A stretch of 64,000 nt of DNA from positions 57,187,617-57,251,616 of the forward strand of contig JACSVZ010000002.1 of the NCBI GenBank assembly GCA_014706295.1, read 5' to 3'. Under the pieces are notes generated by a model. It made no database searches. It was given only the letters and a program-made list of their open reading frames with translations, and was not told the origin of the DNA. The first letter of the stretch is position 1; each line of letters starts with the position of its first letter. The DNA is from Lycocorax pyrrhopterus obiensis. Its lineage: Eukaryota > Chordata > Aves > Passeriformes > Paradisaeidae. The translations under genes and the position numbers were made by a program. Positions 37,383 to 51,160 of this stretch are shown piece after piece.

Positions 37383-38030
37383 TTGAAGGGGGAAGCGGAT
37401 GAAACCCAGCTCTCCAGAGATGAGCCTAAGGGTGGTAAGCCAGACTCAGGGGTGAAATCAGCCCAGCTGAAGTGGATGTGCTCTAATGCATGTAACACAG
37501 GTAACAAACAAGAGGAGCTGGAAGCCATTGTAGAGCAGGAAAGCTATGATGTTATTGCCATCACAGAAACATCGTGGGATGACTTGCATGACTGGAGTGC
37601 TGCAATGGATGGCTACATGCTCTTCAGAAGAGACAGGCGAGGTAGGAGGCATGGCTCTGTTTATTATGGAGTCTCTTGACACTATAGAACTTGAGGTTAA
37701 TGATGATAAGGCTGAGTGCCTATGGGTAAGAATCAGGGGGAAGTCCAACAAGCCTGACATGCTGGTGGGAGTCTGTTACAGACCACCCAAGCAGGATGAA
37801 GAAGTCGATGAATTGTTCTATAAGCAGCTGGAGGATGTTTCAAGATTGCCAGCCTTTCTTCTTGTGGAGACTTTAACCTGCCAGATATCTGCTGGGAACT
37901 CAAGAAAGTGGAGAAGAGGGAGTCTAAGGAGGTTCTTGGAGTGTATGGAGGAGAGCTTCTAGTCACAGCTGGTGAGTGAACCTAGCAGGGGTGGGGGTCT
38001 GCTGGACCTGCTGTTTACAAGCAGAGAAGT
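37383..38030 (+). pseudogene. CR1 ORF2 endonuclease-domain remnant
   Basis: Apurinic-like endonuclease N-terminal part. LKWMCSNACN near 37468 corresponds to the first conserved Asn block, YDVIAITETSWDD at about 37545-37584 carries the catalytic Glu block (ITET), and VGVCYRPPKQDEEVDELFY at 37765-37821 is the next CR1 block. The expected GDFNLP block near 37865 reads as VETLTCQ or, in another frame, CGDFNLPDI, showing a frameshift there. A second frameshift lies near 37670. LLDLLFTSREV near 38000-38030 is the last endonuclease block before the deletion. Confidence 0.9.
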
Positions 38031-38972
38031 CCTGTTTAATACCTTTATTGATGTTCTGGATGAGGGGATTGAGTCCACCATTAGAAAATTTGCAGATAAC
38101 ACCAAGTTGGGGGACAGTGTCAATCTGCTGGAGGGTAGGAGAGCTCTGCAGGAGGGACCTGGACAGCCTGAATCAACGGGCCGAATCAAACAATACAGGT
38201 TTAATAAGTACAAGTGCTGGGTCCTGCACTTTGGCCACAACAACCCCCTGCAGCACTACATGTTGGGGACAGAGTGGCTGGCTGGACATTTGTCAGGCAG
38301 AAAGGGACCTGGGGATACTGACTGATGGCAGACTGAACATGAGCCAGAATTCTGGACCAGTGGCCAAGAAGACCAATGGTATCCTGGGCTGTATCAGGAA
38401 TAGCATGTCCAGCAGGACTAGGGAAGTGATTCTTCCCCTGTACTCGGCACTGGTGAGGCTGTAGCTCGAGTACTGTGTCCAGTTCAGGCCCCCTCAATTT
38501 AGAAAGGATGTTGAGATGCTGGAGCATGTCCAGTGAAGGGCAACAAGGCTGGTGAAGGGTCTGGAACACAAGTCCTATGAGGAGTGGCTGAAGGAGCTGG
38601 GGTTGTTTAGCGTGGAGAAGAGGAGGTTCAGGGAAGACCTTTTCACTCTCACACCTACTTGAAAGGACGGGGTTGGTCTCTTCTCCCAGACAACCAGCTA
38701 CAGGACAAGAGGACACAGTCTTAAGCTGTGCCGGGGGAAGTTTAGGCTGGACATTAGGAAGAAGTTCTTCACAGAAGGAGTGATTGGGCATTGGAATGGA
38801 CTGCCCAGGGAGGTGGTGGAATTACCATCCCTGGGGGTGTTTAAGAAAAGACTGGATGTGGCACTTAGTGCCATGGTCTAGTTGATAAGGTGGTGTTAGG
38901 TCATAGGTTGGACTCGATGATCACAAAGGTCTTTTCCAACCTAGTTAATTCTGTGATTCTGTGATTCTATGT
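38031..38972 (+). pseudogene. CR1 ORF2 RT end, C-terminus and 3' UTR
   Basis: Sequence resumes at LFNTFIDVLDEGIESTI, directly upstream of the RT catalytic block, which reads FADNTKLG (38086-38109) where FADDTKLG-like text is usual: the second catalytic Asp is Asn. It then follows CR1 order: RFNKYKCWVLHFG (38199-38235), NGILGCIRNSMSSRTREVIL (38377-38436) and a stop at 38462 inside the usual VRPHLEYC block. A long 3' UTR follows with GGCACTTAGTGCCATGGTCT near 38860 and the terminal octamer repeats. Confidence 0.93.
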
Positions 38973-41900
38973 CATGGTGCTCTTTTAAGTATGATGCTGA
39001 GAATATGGAAAATGATAGCATTTTCCACAGCGTAAAATGTTTTTGACTGGAAATAATTTGATGATTTTGTGTGTACATCCTGCTTCTTTTTATGAGAATA
39101 AACTTGGAGAAATTAGCTTTGGAATTCAGAATTATTTCTCATTTACTGTTAAAACATTTATTTTGCAGGGTGATGTCCAAATGAATAAAGTTTATCTTAA
39201 TGTGTTCTTAAAGCCCTGAAGTGTTAAACAGCACAGCTACTCAAACAAATATGCTCCAGTGTTTCACATTTCTTAAGGTTTTTTACACCCTAAAGTTTAA
39301 ACCCAAATCTTTCTTTTTCAACTTAAACCCATTACTGTTTACACTTTCTACAACAGAAATAAAAAGAGAGGTATGTCTTACCTTTTTTATAGAGATTTCA
39401 TTTCTAGATTTGAAAATTATTGTTATGCATCTACTTAGGCTCCTCTAAATTTCTTCCAGTCTTCTTGTAGGTTATACTTTTATAAGCTCTCACCTTCCCT
39501 GCTTGCACAGCTTTGGACTTTTCCTATATTTTGCAATTTTTTTAGAGTATGTTACATAAAATAAGGTATACGGCTCAATGTGAGACCTTTCTATCCATTT
39601 GCATATCTAAGATGATGTTTCTCAGGCTTTCTTTCTGCCTCTAAGCATTATTAAATCATCCTCTTCTACCTTCTGATTTCTGTACCTTTTATATCTCATC
39701 TGAATTGCATTTTACTCTTTTTCAGACAGTGTGTTGAGTTAGCCAAAGTAATCTTGAATTCTATTCTGCTCTTCAGCTTATTTGCATTTCCTCCAACCTT
39801 GAGGGTACTAATATTAAACACATGCTCAGCATTATAATTATTGGTTAATAAATGAGAATAGTAAAGTACTGAAACTAAAACCTGAAGAAGCCTTTTTTTG
39901 GGGGGAAGTAAGAGCTTCTACTCTGAAAACAGACATTAAAAATTTACAACAGATTCAGCTAGACTGTGCTTTTCTCAACTTGCTCATGAGCATGTAAAGA
40001 GAAGAAGTATCAATAAGTCTTGTAAAAATTAAGGCTTCTAACTGTAGCTGCCTTTTCTGTATTCATACAGCTTGATAACATGTTTTACTGGAATAATAGA
40101 TTGATTTCACACTCCCCGTTCTTCATAAAATATGGTTGGCTCTTTGCATGTCTCCTTGGGATTTTTTTGAGTCTTACAAAATTATCTGCCTCTTTACCTC
40201 AGTGATCTTCCTGAGGGCTGAAATTTCCCTGTGCTGTGTAATGACTTATTTTTGGTTTTGATTACTTACTTTGGGTTTTAGAAAAGAGCTGCTAATGAGG
40301 AAGAGGTTGTTTTAGTCCAGTTTACTAAATTTTTTGTGGTAAATTAGGGAATATGCAGCCAACTTGGAAAATGTAAAAGTATTTTTTCCTATCCTTGTTT
40401 GAGATCTTACTGTAAAATTACTAACATTACCTTGCATTAGCTTTTTGATTTGCAATTGGTATTTTGTAAGAAGATGAGAAAAGAAAACGATTCAGTAGTC
40501 CGGCTTCTTAGTATCATCACAGGTATACATGATTCCATGAAACTGTCAACACTAAATTAGAAAACATGTCCAGTGCTTGTGTTTGCAAAGAAAATCTGGA
40601 AAATATAGCCAAACGCGTGATGACTTCATGTCTTTGACTGGGAAGGCAGAAAATATAACTTCTAGATACAGAAATTATTATTTAACCTTGTGAGGCTGTG
40701 CACTTCTAAAAATCATCGCTGTGCAAGAAAACATGACCTTGTCTGCAAGTCTTATGTGATAGAAATAAAACTGTATGGAGTGTCTGTCCTTTGGGACCAG
40801 GTCTGCCTTCTTCCCATTCTGTGTTCTGCAAGAAAGGCTGCTGTGCTGGAGTCGCATTTAGCTACACTTCTCAAGATCACACATGCATTGGCCATGTAAC
40901 AAAATGGAGTGGTACAGTTTCTACTTGCTGCCTTTCTGCTGTCAAACATAAAAACCAGTTTCAGTGCTCTAGAAACCAGATGGGCAGTTTATTCTGTATT
41001 TAAATACCTGAAATATATACTAATTTTCCCTTTTACTAGTTACTATTCAAGGAAATGCAATCTTGGAAGTAACAGACATGGAAGTGGCCTTTAAGAATAG
41101 TGTAAATAAAAACAAAGGTGCATAAAAATTTACTTTTAGAAACAAAGATGTGGAAGTGCGTTTCTTTTTATAAGATTTTTGATACTGTGTGGTAGATGCT
41201 TGATTTCTTCTGTAATGTTATGGGGTTTTTTTAGTATAACTCATATCAAGTAAAGAATATAAAAAGGACTTACAGAAAAGAAAGGAATTTTGTTTGAGAT
41301 ACACTTTTTAAAGGAAACCTTTTACTTGCAATGTTAAAACTCATACTGGCAGACTTTGACTGAATTATGAAAATCGCAAATAAAACCAAACTAAACACGT
41401 ATCTATAAAAGCTTTATGCTGTGATACTTGTGATACTTCGAGAGAGTGGATATCTTTTTCTCAAAACGAATCACTTTGAAATCTGCTGGCTAGGCCTATA
41501 AATCTGAGCCAATGAAACAGCAAATTATGTCCTGCAGTTGTCTGAGCAATTTCAAACTGAAAAGTGCAGTTTTCAGTTGCTGCTTTCGAGTTAGAATAGC
41601 AAAAGTGTTTTCTGTTTTGTCTATTAAGAAACATGATGAAGCATTCATTTTAATTTGGGAATCTGATCAAGTATTTTATCAAAAGAAAATTATAGTTCTA
41701 CAGAAAACAAAATGTAATAAAGTTTATTTGTTGAATTTATCTTTTAATTAAATATTTTTTTATATTGCAGGCCATAATTAATAAGGTTAACTTAGACAAG
41801 AAAAAGGGAGCAGAAGCTACAGTTAATGCCATCTGCAGTGGCAGTTTTTGACTAGAGATGATTACTGTTGACTTGCATAATAATATTCATCAACAATGAA

Positions 41901-44900
41901 GGTCTTGAACTGAACCTGAACTTACAGCTTTGGGCCTGTGTTGCCACCTCCTCTGAGTTTTCTTTCTATGAAGCTAGCTACAGTAAACTAAAAGGAAAGC
42001 AAAAGGACTTAAATGACATTTAGGCTTAACCATATTTAGAGGAACTGGACTTTGGGACTTTGCTGAATTCGAGGTCATCAAATGAATGAGAAAAGAAGCA
42101 GGATTAAGAAAAGTAGCATTGAAACTGAGATGAAATAAAGGTGACGGTAAGAATTGGTAGCATTTAAAAATTACATATTTTTTTCAGAAGCATTTACACA
42201 ATATAATGAGTCAGCATTTGTTCTCCATTCATTCCTCAGGCAGTGAAATCAATTGTGTGCAACACTCAGAATGAATCTGATTAAATTGCATGTAAGGGAA
42301 TTCCTCTGTGAATATCCTTTGTGTTGCCTTCACACCTGCTGAGCTAGGAGAAACATAACAGCTCCTTTCATTGCTCCAGTTAAAGTGTGTCACCAAGGTG
42401 ACGTCATTGCTACCACAGACACTAACTTGTGGTTCTGGAGCCAGTCTTTCAAATTTTTTGACAGAGAAATATCTGAGCATCTATAGTTGATTTTGCTAAT
42501 TCAGATTCAGTTTTCAGGTATGTGGTAGGTTTATACAGCTTCTCCAGGAACAGTTATGTCAGCTAGTCATTGTCAGCCATTTATTTTTCAAATAGAGTTG
42601 GGACTGCTGTGAAAAGTGCAGTCTGAGTCCTAGATGAACTTCTGCAATACATCTGAGATCTGAGTCTCAAAGACAGAGTATGCAAAGCTTTGACTTTTTC
42701 TCAAATCCCCAAAGAAAGAACCCCACAGATAGCCCTAGCGAAGAATAGGTTTTCAACTTTTTTAGTAAGCAAAAGAAAAAAGGTCATTAAGTGAGACTTA
42801 TGAGTACAATCAACAACAGCATGTTGTTCTTGGCTCTCAAGACATCTTTGTTCATTGTTGCCACTGAAACAGTAAGAATGGGAAAAGACTGTGTATAAAA
42901 ATGAAGAAGCAGTTGAAGAGCAAAGTGGGGGATGGGGAAATCCATTGCATACTTTGTAAACTTCAAATTTTAGTACAAATTTCCTTTCTTAATTCTGGCA
43001 TTTCTTGCTTCATGACATTTTTGTTTATGTATGCATAACTAGCAATTATGAGAGAGTAATCATTATGACTTTTTATCATCACAAAGAATTCATTCCACAA
43101 ATTGCAAATCTTAGATCACATGGGGAGCAGGGACTTGCTTTGTTACATAGCAAATAAATGAAAGTAGATGAGTTTAACAAACAAGGTGAACTGTAGCAGG
43201 AAAAAAGTTGGAAAAAACCCAATTTTTTTCCTCTGGAAATGCCCACTTGCCAATTTAGGACCCTCTCTTTTCTTCTCTGATTTTATAACCATTTTTAAAA
43301 ATATTATCTTTGCTAACTGGAGTTGCAGGGAGCAGTGATAATGCACATATCTAAGACATATAACAAAGATATTAAAAGAACATATTTTCCTGCTCATGTT
43401 TTGACTTTTGTCGGGGGAACAGGATATTGGCAATGTCTATAATAAAAACCGAATCATACTGTTATTCTGCCCTACAAAGCATTATGAAATAGTCTAATAA
43501 ATGAATTTAAATAAATCTCTACAAAACTGCAATAGTCTGTGTGCTACTTATTGTCAGATTGAAATGATTTTATGCTTTTCATTGAGGATGTTCCTCTGAG
43601 AAGTGAATTGTTTCTTGCCTCAGTTCCTGAGGGATTCAATGGGAATATTTATTCATTTTGTTTAATCTGAATTAGTCATTAGTGAGCAGGAAGAAGAGTA
43701 TGATTTTATACACTGTCTTATGGGATTTGTGCATACTCATTTTCTCAGTATGCAGACAGGCTTCCAGGACTTGGAAATTTTTTTTTGTTATATACTTCAG
43801 TGATTCCCAGAAGTAGAAGAGAAGGAAAAGCGCTGTATGAATTTTTGTTCACTTTTGGGACCTAGACATTCTATGTATATTGATTTTCTTCACTGTAAAT
43901 ACTTTTTTAAACTAATTCAGCAAAACTCTTCTTATTTCATCACACAGCATGTCGTTGGAAATGACAATGGGGACTACACTTATCACTTGCTGGGCTTCCT
44001 GTAACCCTTACACCAAGATGTGCAATAATATATGGAACATCGTAATTTTGGGTGCAAAACAAATCCTTGCTTTCAGGCCTGGTACCCAAAATACATGGTT
44101 TGAATTTTTTTTTCCCCTCTCCATTATAATGTGAATTTATTTTTCTTTCCTGGCAAACACAAAAATGATAGGAAAACCTGACTAAAAAAAGAAGACAGGT
44201 GAAAATTATGACCAACTTGCATAGTGAATTTTTATGGTAGAGTTTTTCCTCCTAGCTCCCTGTGTCTGAGAAGTTCTGAGCATTTTGTGTATAGCTATGC
44301 TTTTGTTCATGGAAAAGATTATTTTCTTTTCAATTATACTGTCTTCAGCATCCTTACTAAGCATACCCTGTTATGGATAGTAACAGAAAGATTCATATAT
44401 ATAGTTTGTAAATTAAAATTAATTTTTTAGAAACAGATAATTTCTTTTGATCAGCCATTCTTTGAAGAGTGCTTTCTCCTATATACTTTCCTTTTGCTGA
44501 CACAGTGTCAGATGCCAGTTTCTGTACCTAAAGCTTTTAAATTGATTTTGAGCTTTGCTTGACTGTACTGAAAACCAGTACACTCTAGGGTTTTTCCCAC
44601 ACAAGACTGCCAACCAAAAGTTTACCTAAACTCAAGCTTAGCTCCCAGTTCAGTTATTCTGACTTTGAGTGTTGAACTATGAAGTTGTGAATAAAATGAC
44701 TGTATTAAATAATATTTTCCATTTTCAACTGAAAACCTTATGAGATTTTTTTGTGAAACTTCTATCATTTGTTTATAGAAAATGGCACATGCAAGTAAGA
44801 GAACTACAAGGTTGAGTATCACTGTATTCTGAAGCTCTTGTGCAAACAGAGTATGCTAATCTTGATAAATAGAGGTTTTCATGTATTAGGCTAGACCATG

Positions 44901-47900
44901 CTGATATTGATCTAGTCCTGCCAAAAAGTTGATTCAGCACTTTCAGTGCTTATCTGGGTACTTTCCTGGGGTCTATCTTCAAGACTTCTACAAAGAATTT
45001 ATTTTTGTTTAGAGGTAAAGTTAGGGCCTGCAGGTAAAGATTAAATGGTAAAGTTTGGATTCAGTTAGGAGTGCAACTTACCAAAGTGAGACATGGGAGA
45101 TTCAGATTCAGAAATCAGGCATACCATCTTTACAAAACGGCACAAATACGAACATTTGAATGCTAATTATTTTATAATAGAAAGGAACATTGCTAAAAAA
45201 GTAACAATACAAAAGGAACTTGTGTGGAGAATTGTGGCATATGAAATCTGTGTATATCTGCTAGGTGTTAATCAGATGAAATTAAATTCCTTATGCTTTT
45301 ATCCCAAGTCATCCGCACTTTACTCCCAAGCTGCTCTAGCATGCCTGCCATGCTGATATCTTAGAAGTCATAGTCTGGGGTTTAGTAGGTCCGTGCTGAA
45401 CAAGAAACTGCTTCTATATCTTTCCCACGAGAGGGATTTCCCAAGGTCAAAATCTTGACATGCAGCCTTTGCTTCTGTCTGGGCTCATGGGAATCCCTGA
45501 GAGTCTGGCAGATGTGAAGCAAGCAGCTGCCTAAGTAAGACATAAAATGTTTTCAGAGACTCATTGAAGAGCTAATAGAAATTTTGGGTGTGAAGGGAAA
45601 GTGCTATGCCTGCTGATAGGGACTGAAAGGGGCAGCTGCCAAAAACAATGCAGAGAGCAAGTGGCACATGACCTAGCCTGGCATGAGGTTAGTATGCAAT
45701 GCTAGCTGGAGAGCCCAGAGGTGAGCAGAAGCTCTGAAGTAAATTCAAGTTTTTAAATGCCACAAGCAATACTGCATTTAACCTCTTAACTCCTGTTTCA
45801 ATGGCAGCTTAAGACCTCAAATAAGAGTTAAAAATAGAAATATTCAGTCATTTCTCTTACATCCAGGTAAGTAGAACTAAAGACTTTTCTTGGAGATGAC
45901 TGATAAAGCCTCACATCCAAGATGTTAGAGCTCTGCTAGCTAGAATCAAACACTGAAGTATGGCTTCTATTTTAAATAATTCCTGTGTCTCCTCCACGAA
46001 GGAAACCCAACAACCAACCAAACCAAACAAAACCAATTCCAAACCTGTGATTCAATAATCTGTTTGACAGGTTATTTGACAGGACAATACAGTCCTTTGC
46101 TAGTTAACAAAAGTGTTTCAGTGCTCCACAGATCCTTGCTGTCATGTATTCTTAGAGCTGATGTGAGTGAGTAGAGGTGACTGATTATTTACTATGAGCT
46201 ATAGTAAGGTTGAAATGCATTAAATATGTTCATGAATAGCAGCAATCTTAATATATTCTCTAGAATTCAGTGTAATTTCAGAAAATAAGGCAGGTATCAG
46301 TGCAAGCAAAATCTAATCAGATTATAAGACTTAGTTTAACTGCTTCAGTGCCCCTATGGATGGTATAAGTCTGTGCTCTTTTGAAATTGATGGGACAGTC
46401 TCACGTATCAACATTCCTGGGACTAAAAAGACACAACTGAATTGAATGCATTAGTGGAAGGCATTTAGCATTTTAATATGAATGCTATAACATAAACCCA
46501 TCGATTGCTAGTCTGATAACTACAGCATTCAAATCCAAGAGATGTTCTGCACCTGTTCATCTCAAGACAATGAAGGCCCTTAGTAATTCCAGCCTGATGG
46601 CAAAACGGAACAACTACAGTGTGTGCAAACAGCATGCAAATGCATTCAATAGAGAGCAGTGCTGCTCAGCAGTGAGGCAAGTCCTTGACTTCGAAGGCCT
46701 AGTTTCAGTTGTGAAAGCAAACATGAAGTATTATTGTGTGCTCATAGACTTGAAACTAGAGGACAAAAAGTAATTTTGAAAGTTATGATTAAAAACCTGA
46801 TACAATTTCTGTAAGGGGAATACTGACAATATAACTAGATTCTGGACAACTGAGCTAACATTTCTTTCATCTACTGCTTCCACTTCAGAAGTTTTTTATT
46901 TTATATAACACATAAATAAAACGTGTACTTCTGCATTTCTACACTCTAGTGCTTCTGAAATGTTTTGCATTGGTCAACAAGCTACTTTTGTCATAGTTTC
47001 TTACTACAAAACTATTTTGCAAAAGTTATTTTTTGTTTAAATAAAATGAAATTTGTAATTTACAATTTTTTAATAGTAGAAAACACAGATAGTATTTATT
47101 TTTCTAATTTGTGTGATCAGTGTGTCAGTCAGACAGTCTTAGTAACAGATATGGTCTTTAGAATTTTAACACAATCCACCTTTTTGTCCATGATGAAAAA
47201 AAGTGAAATTAAAAATAAGATTTTCCTTGCCATTGAGGCAGCCAAGGTTTAGAAAAATAAGAGCAAATTTATTGCTTTGCAAAGCAGTTTGAAGACTAGA
47301 TATAGAAGCACTGTAAAGAGTACAGGTAGAATTATAGGTGCTCGTAGCACACAGAGATGCTTTAGGGTGGTGTTTGATAATATCCTTTAATAAATCTATT
47401 ATTTTTCCTTTCTAGGGTAGAGAAAGAGCCAGCATCTTTCTCTATATGTACAGGCAATAAAAGTTACTTTCTGAATCAGACAGCATAATTCACAAATCTT
47501 TACATTGTTAGAAGTACTTTTACAAAAATTTCAGCTTCTTTAAACAAGTAGATAAAACAGAGAAAATGGACTTTGCTGTATGTTTGGCAATAGTTAAATT
47601 TTCAGTTTTGGTAAAAATATGCAGAAATCACATTCAATTCTATTTCTTCTACTGCCAGGAGCTGTTTGTTTGAAACAAAGGTTGGGAGCAGATCACCATG
47701 TTTCTATTGTCCTAATTCAGTGCATGTTTTCAGTACATTCCATTATTTGTCTTCATCCTTGGCATATCTGCTCAGTTATCTTCCCTCCCCTTGCTCCTTT
47801 TCCCTGCTTCTGACAGTCAACATGGCATTCAGAGCCTTCCTTCTTGTGTCATTTTGTGCCATGTATCTACTTGCCACTTCTCATCTTCCTTCATTCATTT

Positions 47901-49844
47901 TCTGCACAGCTTGTCTGCCTAGAATCATGTTTCTTTGCCTGCCTTAGTTTTGCACATTAACTCAGTGTTCATTGAGTTTTCTGCATTCATTCTCATGCAC
48001 TGCATGTGAGCTAAGCATTCAGTATTTTATCCTGTATGTTCTCCTGCCTTTGCATACTTTCATTTGTGGTCTCCTTTTTCTGTTCATTATGAACTCAATC
48101 ACTCTGTTAACATGTCCACCGCCTGTTGGCAATAGCCTGCAAAGCAAGGCTGAGCACATTCCTCTTTTATTATTTAAACCTTGATCACAATATGGACTTG
48201 ACTGAGAATCTGTCTTCCATTCAACAACCCCTTGTTGAAATTGACTGCTTTTCATTTACAGCTAATTTCAACTGTAAACAAGACTCCACACACAGAGGGA
48301 TGCGAAGTAACTACCTTCCTGACATCCTGAACTAGTGGCCTGGAGGAGTCTGGACTCCAAGGAGTGGGCTGCTGCTTTAGCTGTTAAATACTGGGGACAG
48401 CTTTACTCCAAATATTACTTCAGAGTCAAAACCAGAGGTCAGTAGGTTTTCTGAACCAGATCCCAGACTTAGGACTTGCTGTGGTATTTGGAATAGAGTG
48501 CAGTAACAGCCAGCCAGGTTGAAAGGCTTACTCATTGTTATCTTGAAGGACATTCAAATGTGAGATCCTTGGATCATGCAAGTGGACTTCCACCTTCTTA
48601 TTTAGACATCTAGCTGTATCATTAGCATTTTGTATTGAACTGTAGTTGATTCTGTTAGATGTTGCATAAGCATATATGAAAGCATGGTTGTTTTTCCTCT
48701 TCAATGCACTGAAAATTTAAGTGGAAGAGCGCTGTTCCACTGTTCTTGCCTTGCAGGCTCATGCAAAAACCATTGATAAAATAAATGATTTCTCTCAGCA
48801 TATAACTCTTCATTATTTACCGGAGTTTGGCCTTTGTAACTCAAAAAACATGGTTTAAACTGGAAATCTATATAAAATGTGAAGAGAATTTACTGGTTCT
48901 TGGTTATTTCCTAAAGTACTCAGATCTTAAAAAATAATGTTATCATGCCAAAGGCAGTTTTTAAGTAAAATTTTTAATAATTGGCAATAGTTCTAAAATT
49001 GTAGGGTTTTAGAAATTAAGTTCAAGAAATTATTCTGTTTTTCGGGGAGAAGTCTTGTGCTTCTAACCAATATGTTAGCACCAAGAAATAGCATGGTTGT
49101 TTCTGGCAAGTTCTAATACATCCAGACATACAGAGCAATCAACTACATTATCTCTTAAAATAGTTTCTCAGGGATAATCGTTTTTACTTCTTTTTAGATG
49201 AAACATGTGCAAAGCATCTTATTCATCATTTAGGTAAAATCAGGAGAGAATATTCTCAAGTTCTGAGATTCACTCAAAACAAAAGTCATATGAGTTCATA
49301 TAAACAAGACATCAAAAGAAAAAAAAAATATCCCATGGAAGTAAAATTCTGTGGTTTGCACAGCTGTTAGCTGGGATGTAAATAAGGCTGAGCTGCCTAA
49401 AGCTACCCCTCAGCTGCTACTGCTCTCTTGGAGAGAAAGGAATTAATCTTCATTATCCACCTTTGATCAGTTCTGGGCAAAACCAGCATCCTTGCCATCT
49501 GAGTCTTAGGTTCAGATTATGCACTGAAGAAAGATTTGGGTTTAGATTTCAAAATGCATATAAACTGTTGTGGTTTTTTTACTTGACATATTTTTTTCTA
49601 TGGCACAGCTCTAATGCCGTCTGATGTGCACACAAAATGCCTGCTGCCTAAGAATCCTGGATGTTTTCTTTAAGGCAGAAAAGAATTTTATTTGATTGGT
49701 AAGACAAGGCTTAATACAAAGACAAAACTGATTTCCTTTGAGGATATTTCTTTTTCTATCTGAAACTGTAAGTACAAAAGAGAATCTTCTCCCTGTGTTT
49801 CTTACATTCTGAATATGGCCAGAGATTATTTTCCATTCCCTTAA
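38973..49844. other. Unassigned AT-rich DNA
   Basis: Nearly 11 kb with no recognised gene, RNA or transposon. Several short open frames (for example 42229-42480 on minus, 45093-45356 and 46570-46773 on plus) have varied amino acid use but no recognisable domain, no convincing splice sites and no partner exon. Short CA-rich text near 46010-46040 is low complexity. Confidence 0.5.
42399..42406. promoter_or_regulatory. Perfect CRE palindrome (isolated)
   Basis: TGACGTCA, the full cAMP response element consensus with its CpG intact, in otherwise CpG-poor DNA. There is no promoter context around it; a chance match is quite possible. Confidence 0.3.
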
Positions 49845-49909
49845 GAGTTGCACTTGATGATCCTTGTGGGTACCTTCCAACTCAGAATATTCTGTGATTA
49901 CTGTGATTT
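49845..49909 (+). mobile_element. CR1 3'-terminal fragment
   Basis: Contains CACTTGATGATCCTTGTGGG and CCTTCCAACTCAGAATATTC followed by CTGTGATTACTGTGATT. This is the extreme 3' end of a CR1, 5'-truncated to about 65 bp. Confidence 0.9.
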
Positions 49910-50787
49910 TGAAACCAAAAAAAGTGACTTGATTTCTCCTAAGTAGCTTAATGAAACAGAAATACATACTGGAGCGGGGCATAAAACAGAACAACTTACA
50001 ACAGGCCATGCCACATATCCCAAAGAAATGCTCCTAAGAAGTCTGGAATGACTCTTTGAAATATTCTGTACTGCAAGTAAAGGCATAGACACTCAGACAG
50101 TCAGAGATCTACAGTAGGCCACTTCATGGGTCAGTCCTGGTGCTGCTTGGCCATTCACTACAGATTTGTCTTTATGTGCCTAACATGGTACTCATGGAGG
50201 AATTAAATTGTACATTTGATATATGTCAGACAAAAATAACCCGAACAATTTGAAAGCTTTGGTTACCTGGTGAAATATGAGCACAGTGTTTCAAATTATA
50301 GATTTTGAACCCCACAGTGAAGCGCGGAAAGGAGCTGTTCTCATGGGGTTGGTGGATGATGGTTACAAATACTTTGCAACTATTGTTGTTGTTGAATGTT
50401 AATCATTATATCCTCAGAATCTGGCTCTTAGTTAACAAGTGACAATATGAGAGGCCTGTAAACAGAGTCTTCAGCTAAGTTTGCTCCTTGCTTGCCATAT
50501 TCAAATGTTTCTGAACAGCAAGAATAAAAGAATTCTGACAAGTAGTGGAAAACTTTCTGGTACTAAACCACTGCTCTAAGAACTACTGTTTAGTCTGCAC
50601 AGAGGTTAAGCCACAAAACCCATAGAGAAAGGAAAAGTAACAGAGACAAACTATTTCTTATGCTCTGTTCAGTGTACTGAACAGTAGTTCACTATAGGAA
50701 GCTTTTGTAGTTGAACTAGCAGTGGGTTTATTTCTCTTATCACCCCAGGCACCAAAAGCATTTTTGCTTCCTTTGTTTCTACAGAAA
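49910..50787. other. Unassigned DNA
   Basis: No gene or repeat family recognised. Confidence 0.5.
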
Positions 50788-51077
50788 GGTGTGAGAGACC
50801 ACCTGGTGAAACAACATCAGTCAATCTCTTTCTTATGGTCTTCCATGCAGCTGTCACATGAGAAGGCCTTTTCAGCTGTGTCATGTGGAGGGCTGTGAAC
50901 TCTTGGCACAGGAGCCCTCCATTCTCCCTTGGAGAAGAGAGGCCTGAGGGCAAAAGGACTCTCTCCTGCAATTTACTTCTACGTTACGGCGACCAACCCC
51001 AGCATGCTTTGTTCCCTTATGGTAATACCTTGTACCCAGTTGGCTAATTGGTTTCTACCCCACCTCGTGCCTTTCCC

Positions 51078-51084
51078 ATAAAAA
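51078..51084 (+). promoter_or_regulatory. TATA-like box of the candidate LTR
   Basis: ATAAAAA preceded by C-rich sequence and followed by GGCCCTGAG, placed 77 bp before the poly(A) signal. Confidence 0.45.
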
Positions 51085-51154
51085 GGCCCTGAGTCTGCCC
51101 TGAAAGCTAAGGAGCATCTGTCCCTGGCCTCCCCTTTGCAGGGACTGCTGGACA

Positions 51155-51160
51155 ATTAAA
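51155..51160 (+). terminator. Poly(A) signal of the candidate LTR
   Basis: ATTAAA variant signal followed by a TCTCTGTGG stretch. Confidence 0.45.

Larger units (their letters stand above)
37200..38972 (+). mobile_element. CR1 LINE copy with a large internal deletion
   Basis: A second long CR1 in plus orientation. It holds the end of ORF1 (to about 37380), the start of ORF2 with the endonuclease (37383 to about 38030), then jumps to the last part of the RT core (from about 38031), continues through the ORF2 C-terminus and 3' UTR, and ends near 38972 in AATTCTGTGATTCTGTGATTCTATG-type tail repeats. It is 5'-truncated within ORF1. About the C-terminal third of the endonuclease and most of the RT palm are missing at the 38030 junction. 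It looks better preserved than the copy at 4.5-7.5 kb. Confidence 0.95.

Noticed and set aside
42229..42480. 83-codon minus-strand frame with varied residues, overlapping the CRE palindrome
   Set aside because: No domain, no splice context and no second exon. Length is within chance expectation for this window.
45093..46773. Short plus-strand frames of 87 and 67 codons with protein-like composition
   Set aside because: No recognisable family, promoter or splice signals.
47822..47947. Hydrophobic 41-codon frame with a good start context (CAACATGG)
   Set aside because: The plus strand here is pyrimidine-rich, which gives Phe/Leu/Ser-rich frames by composition alone.
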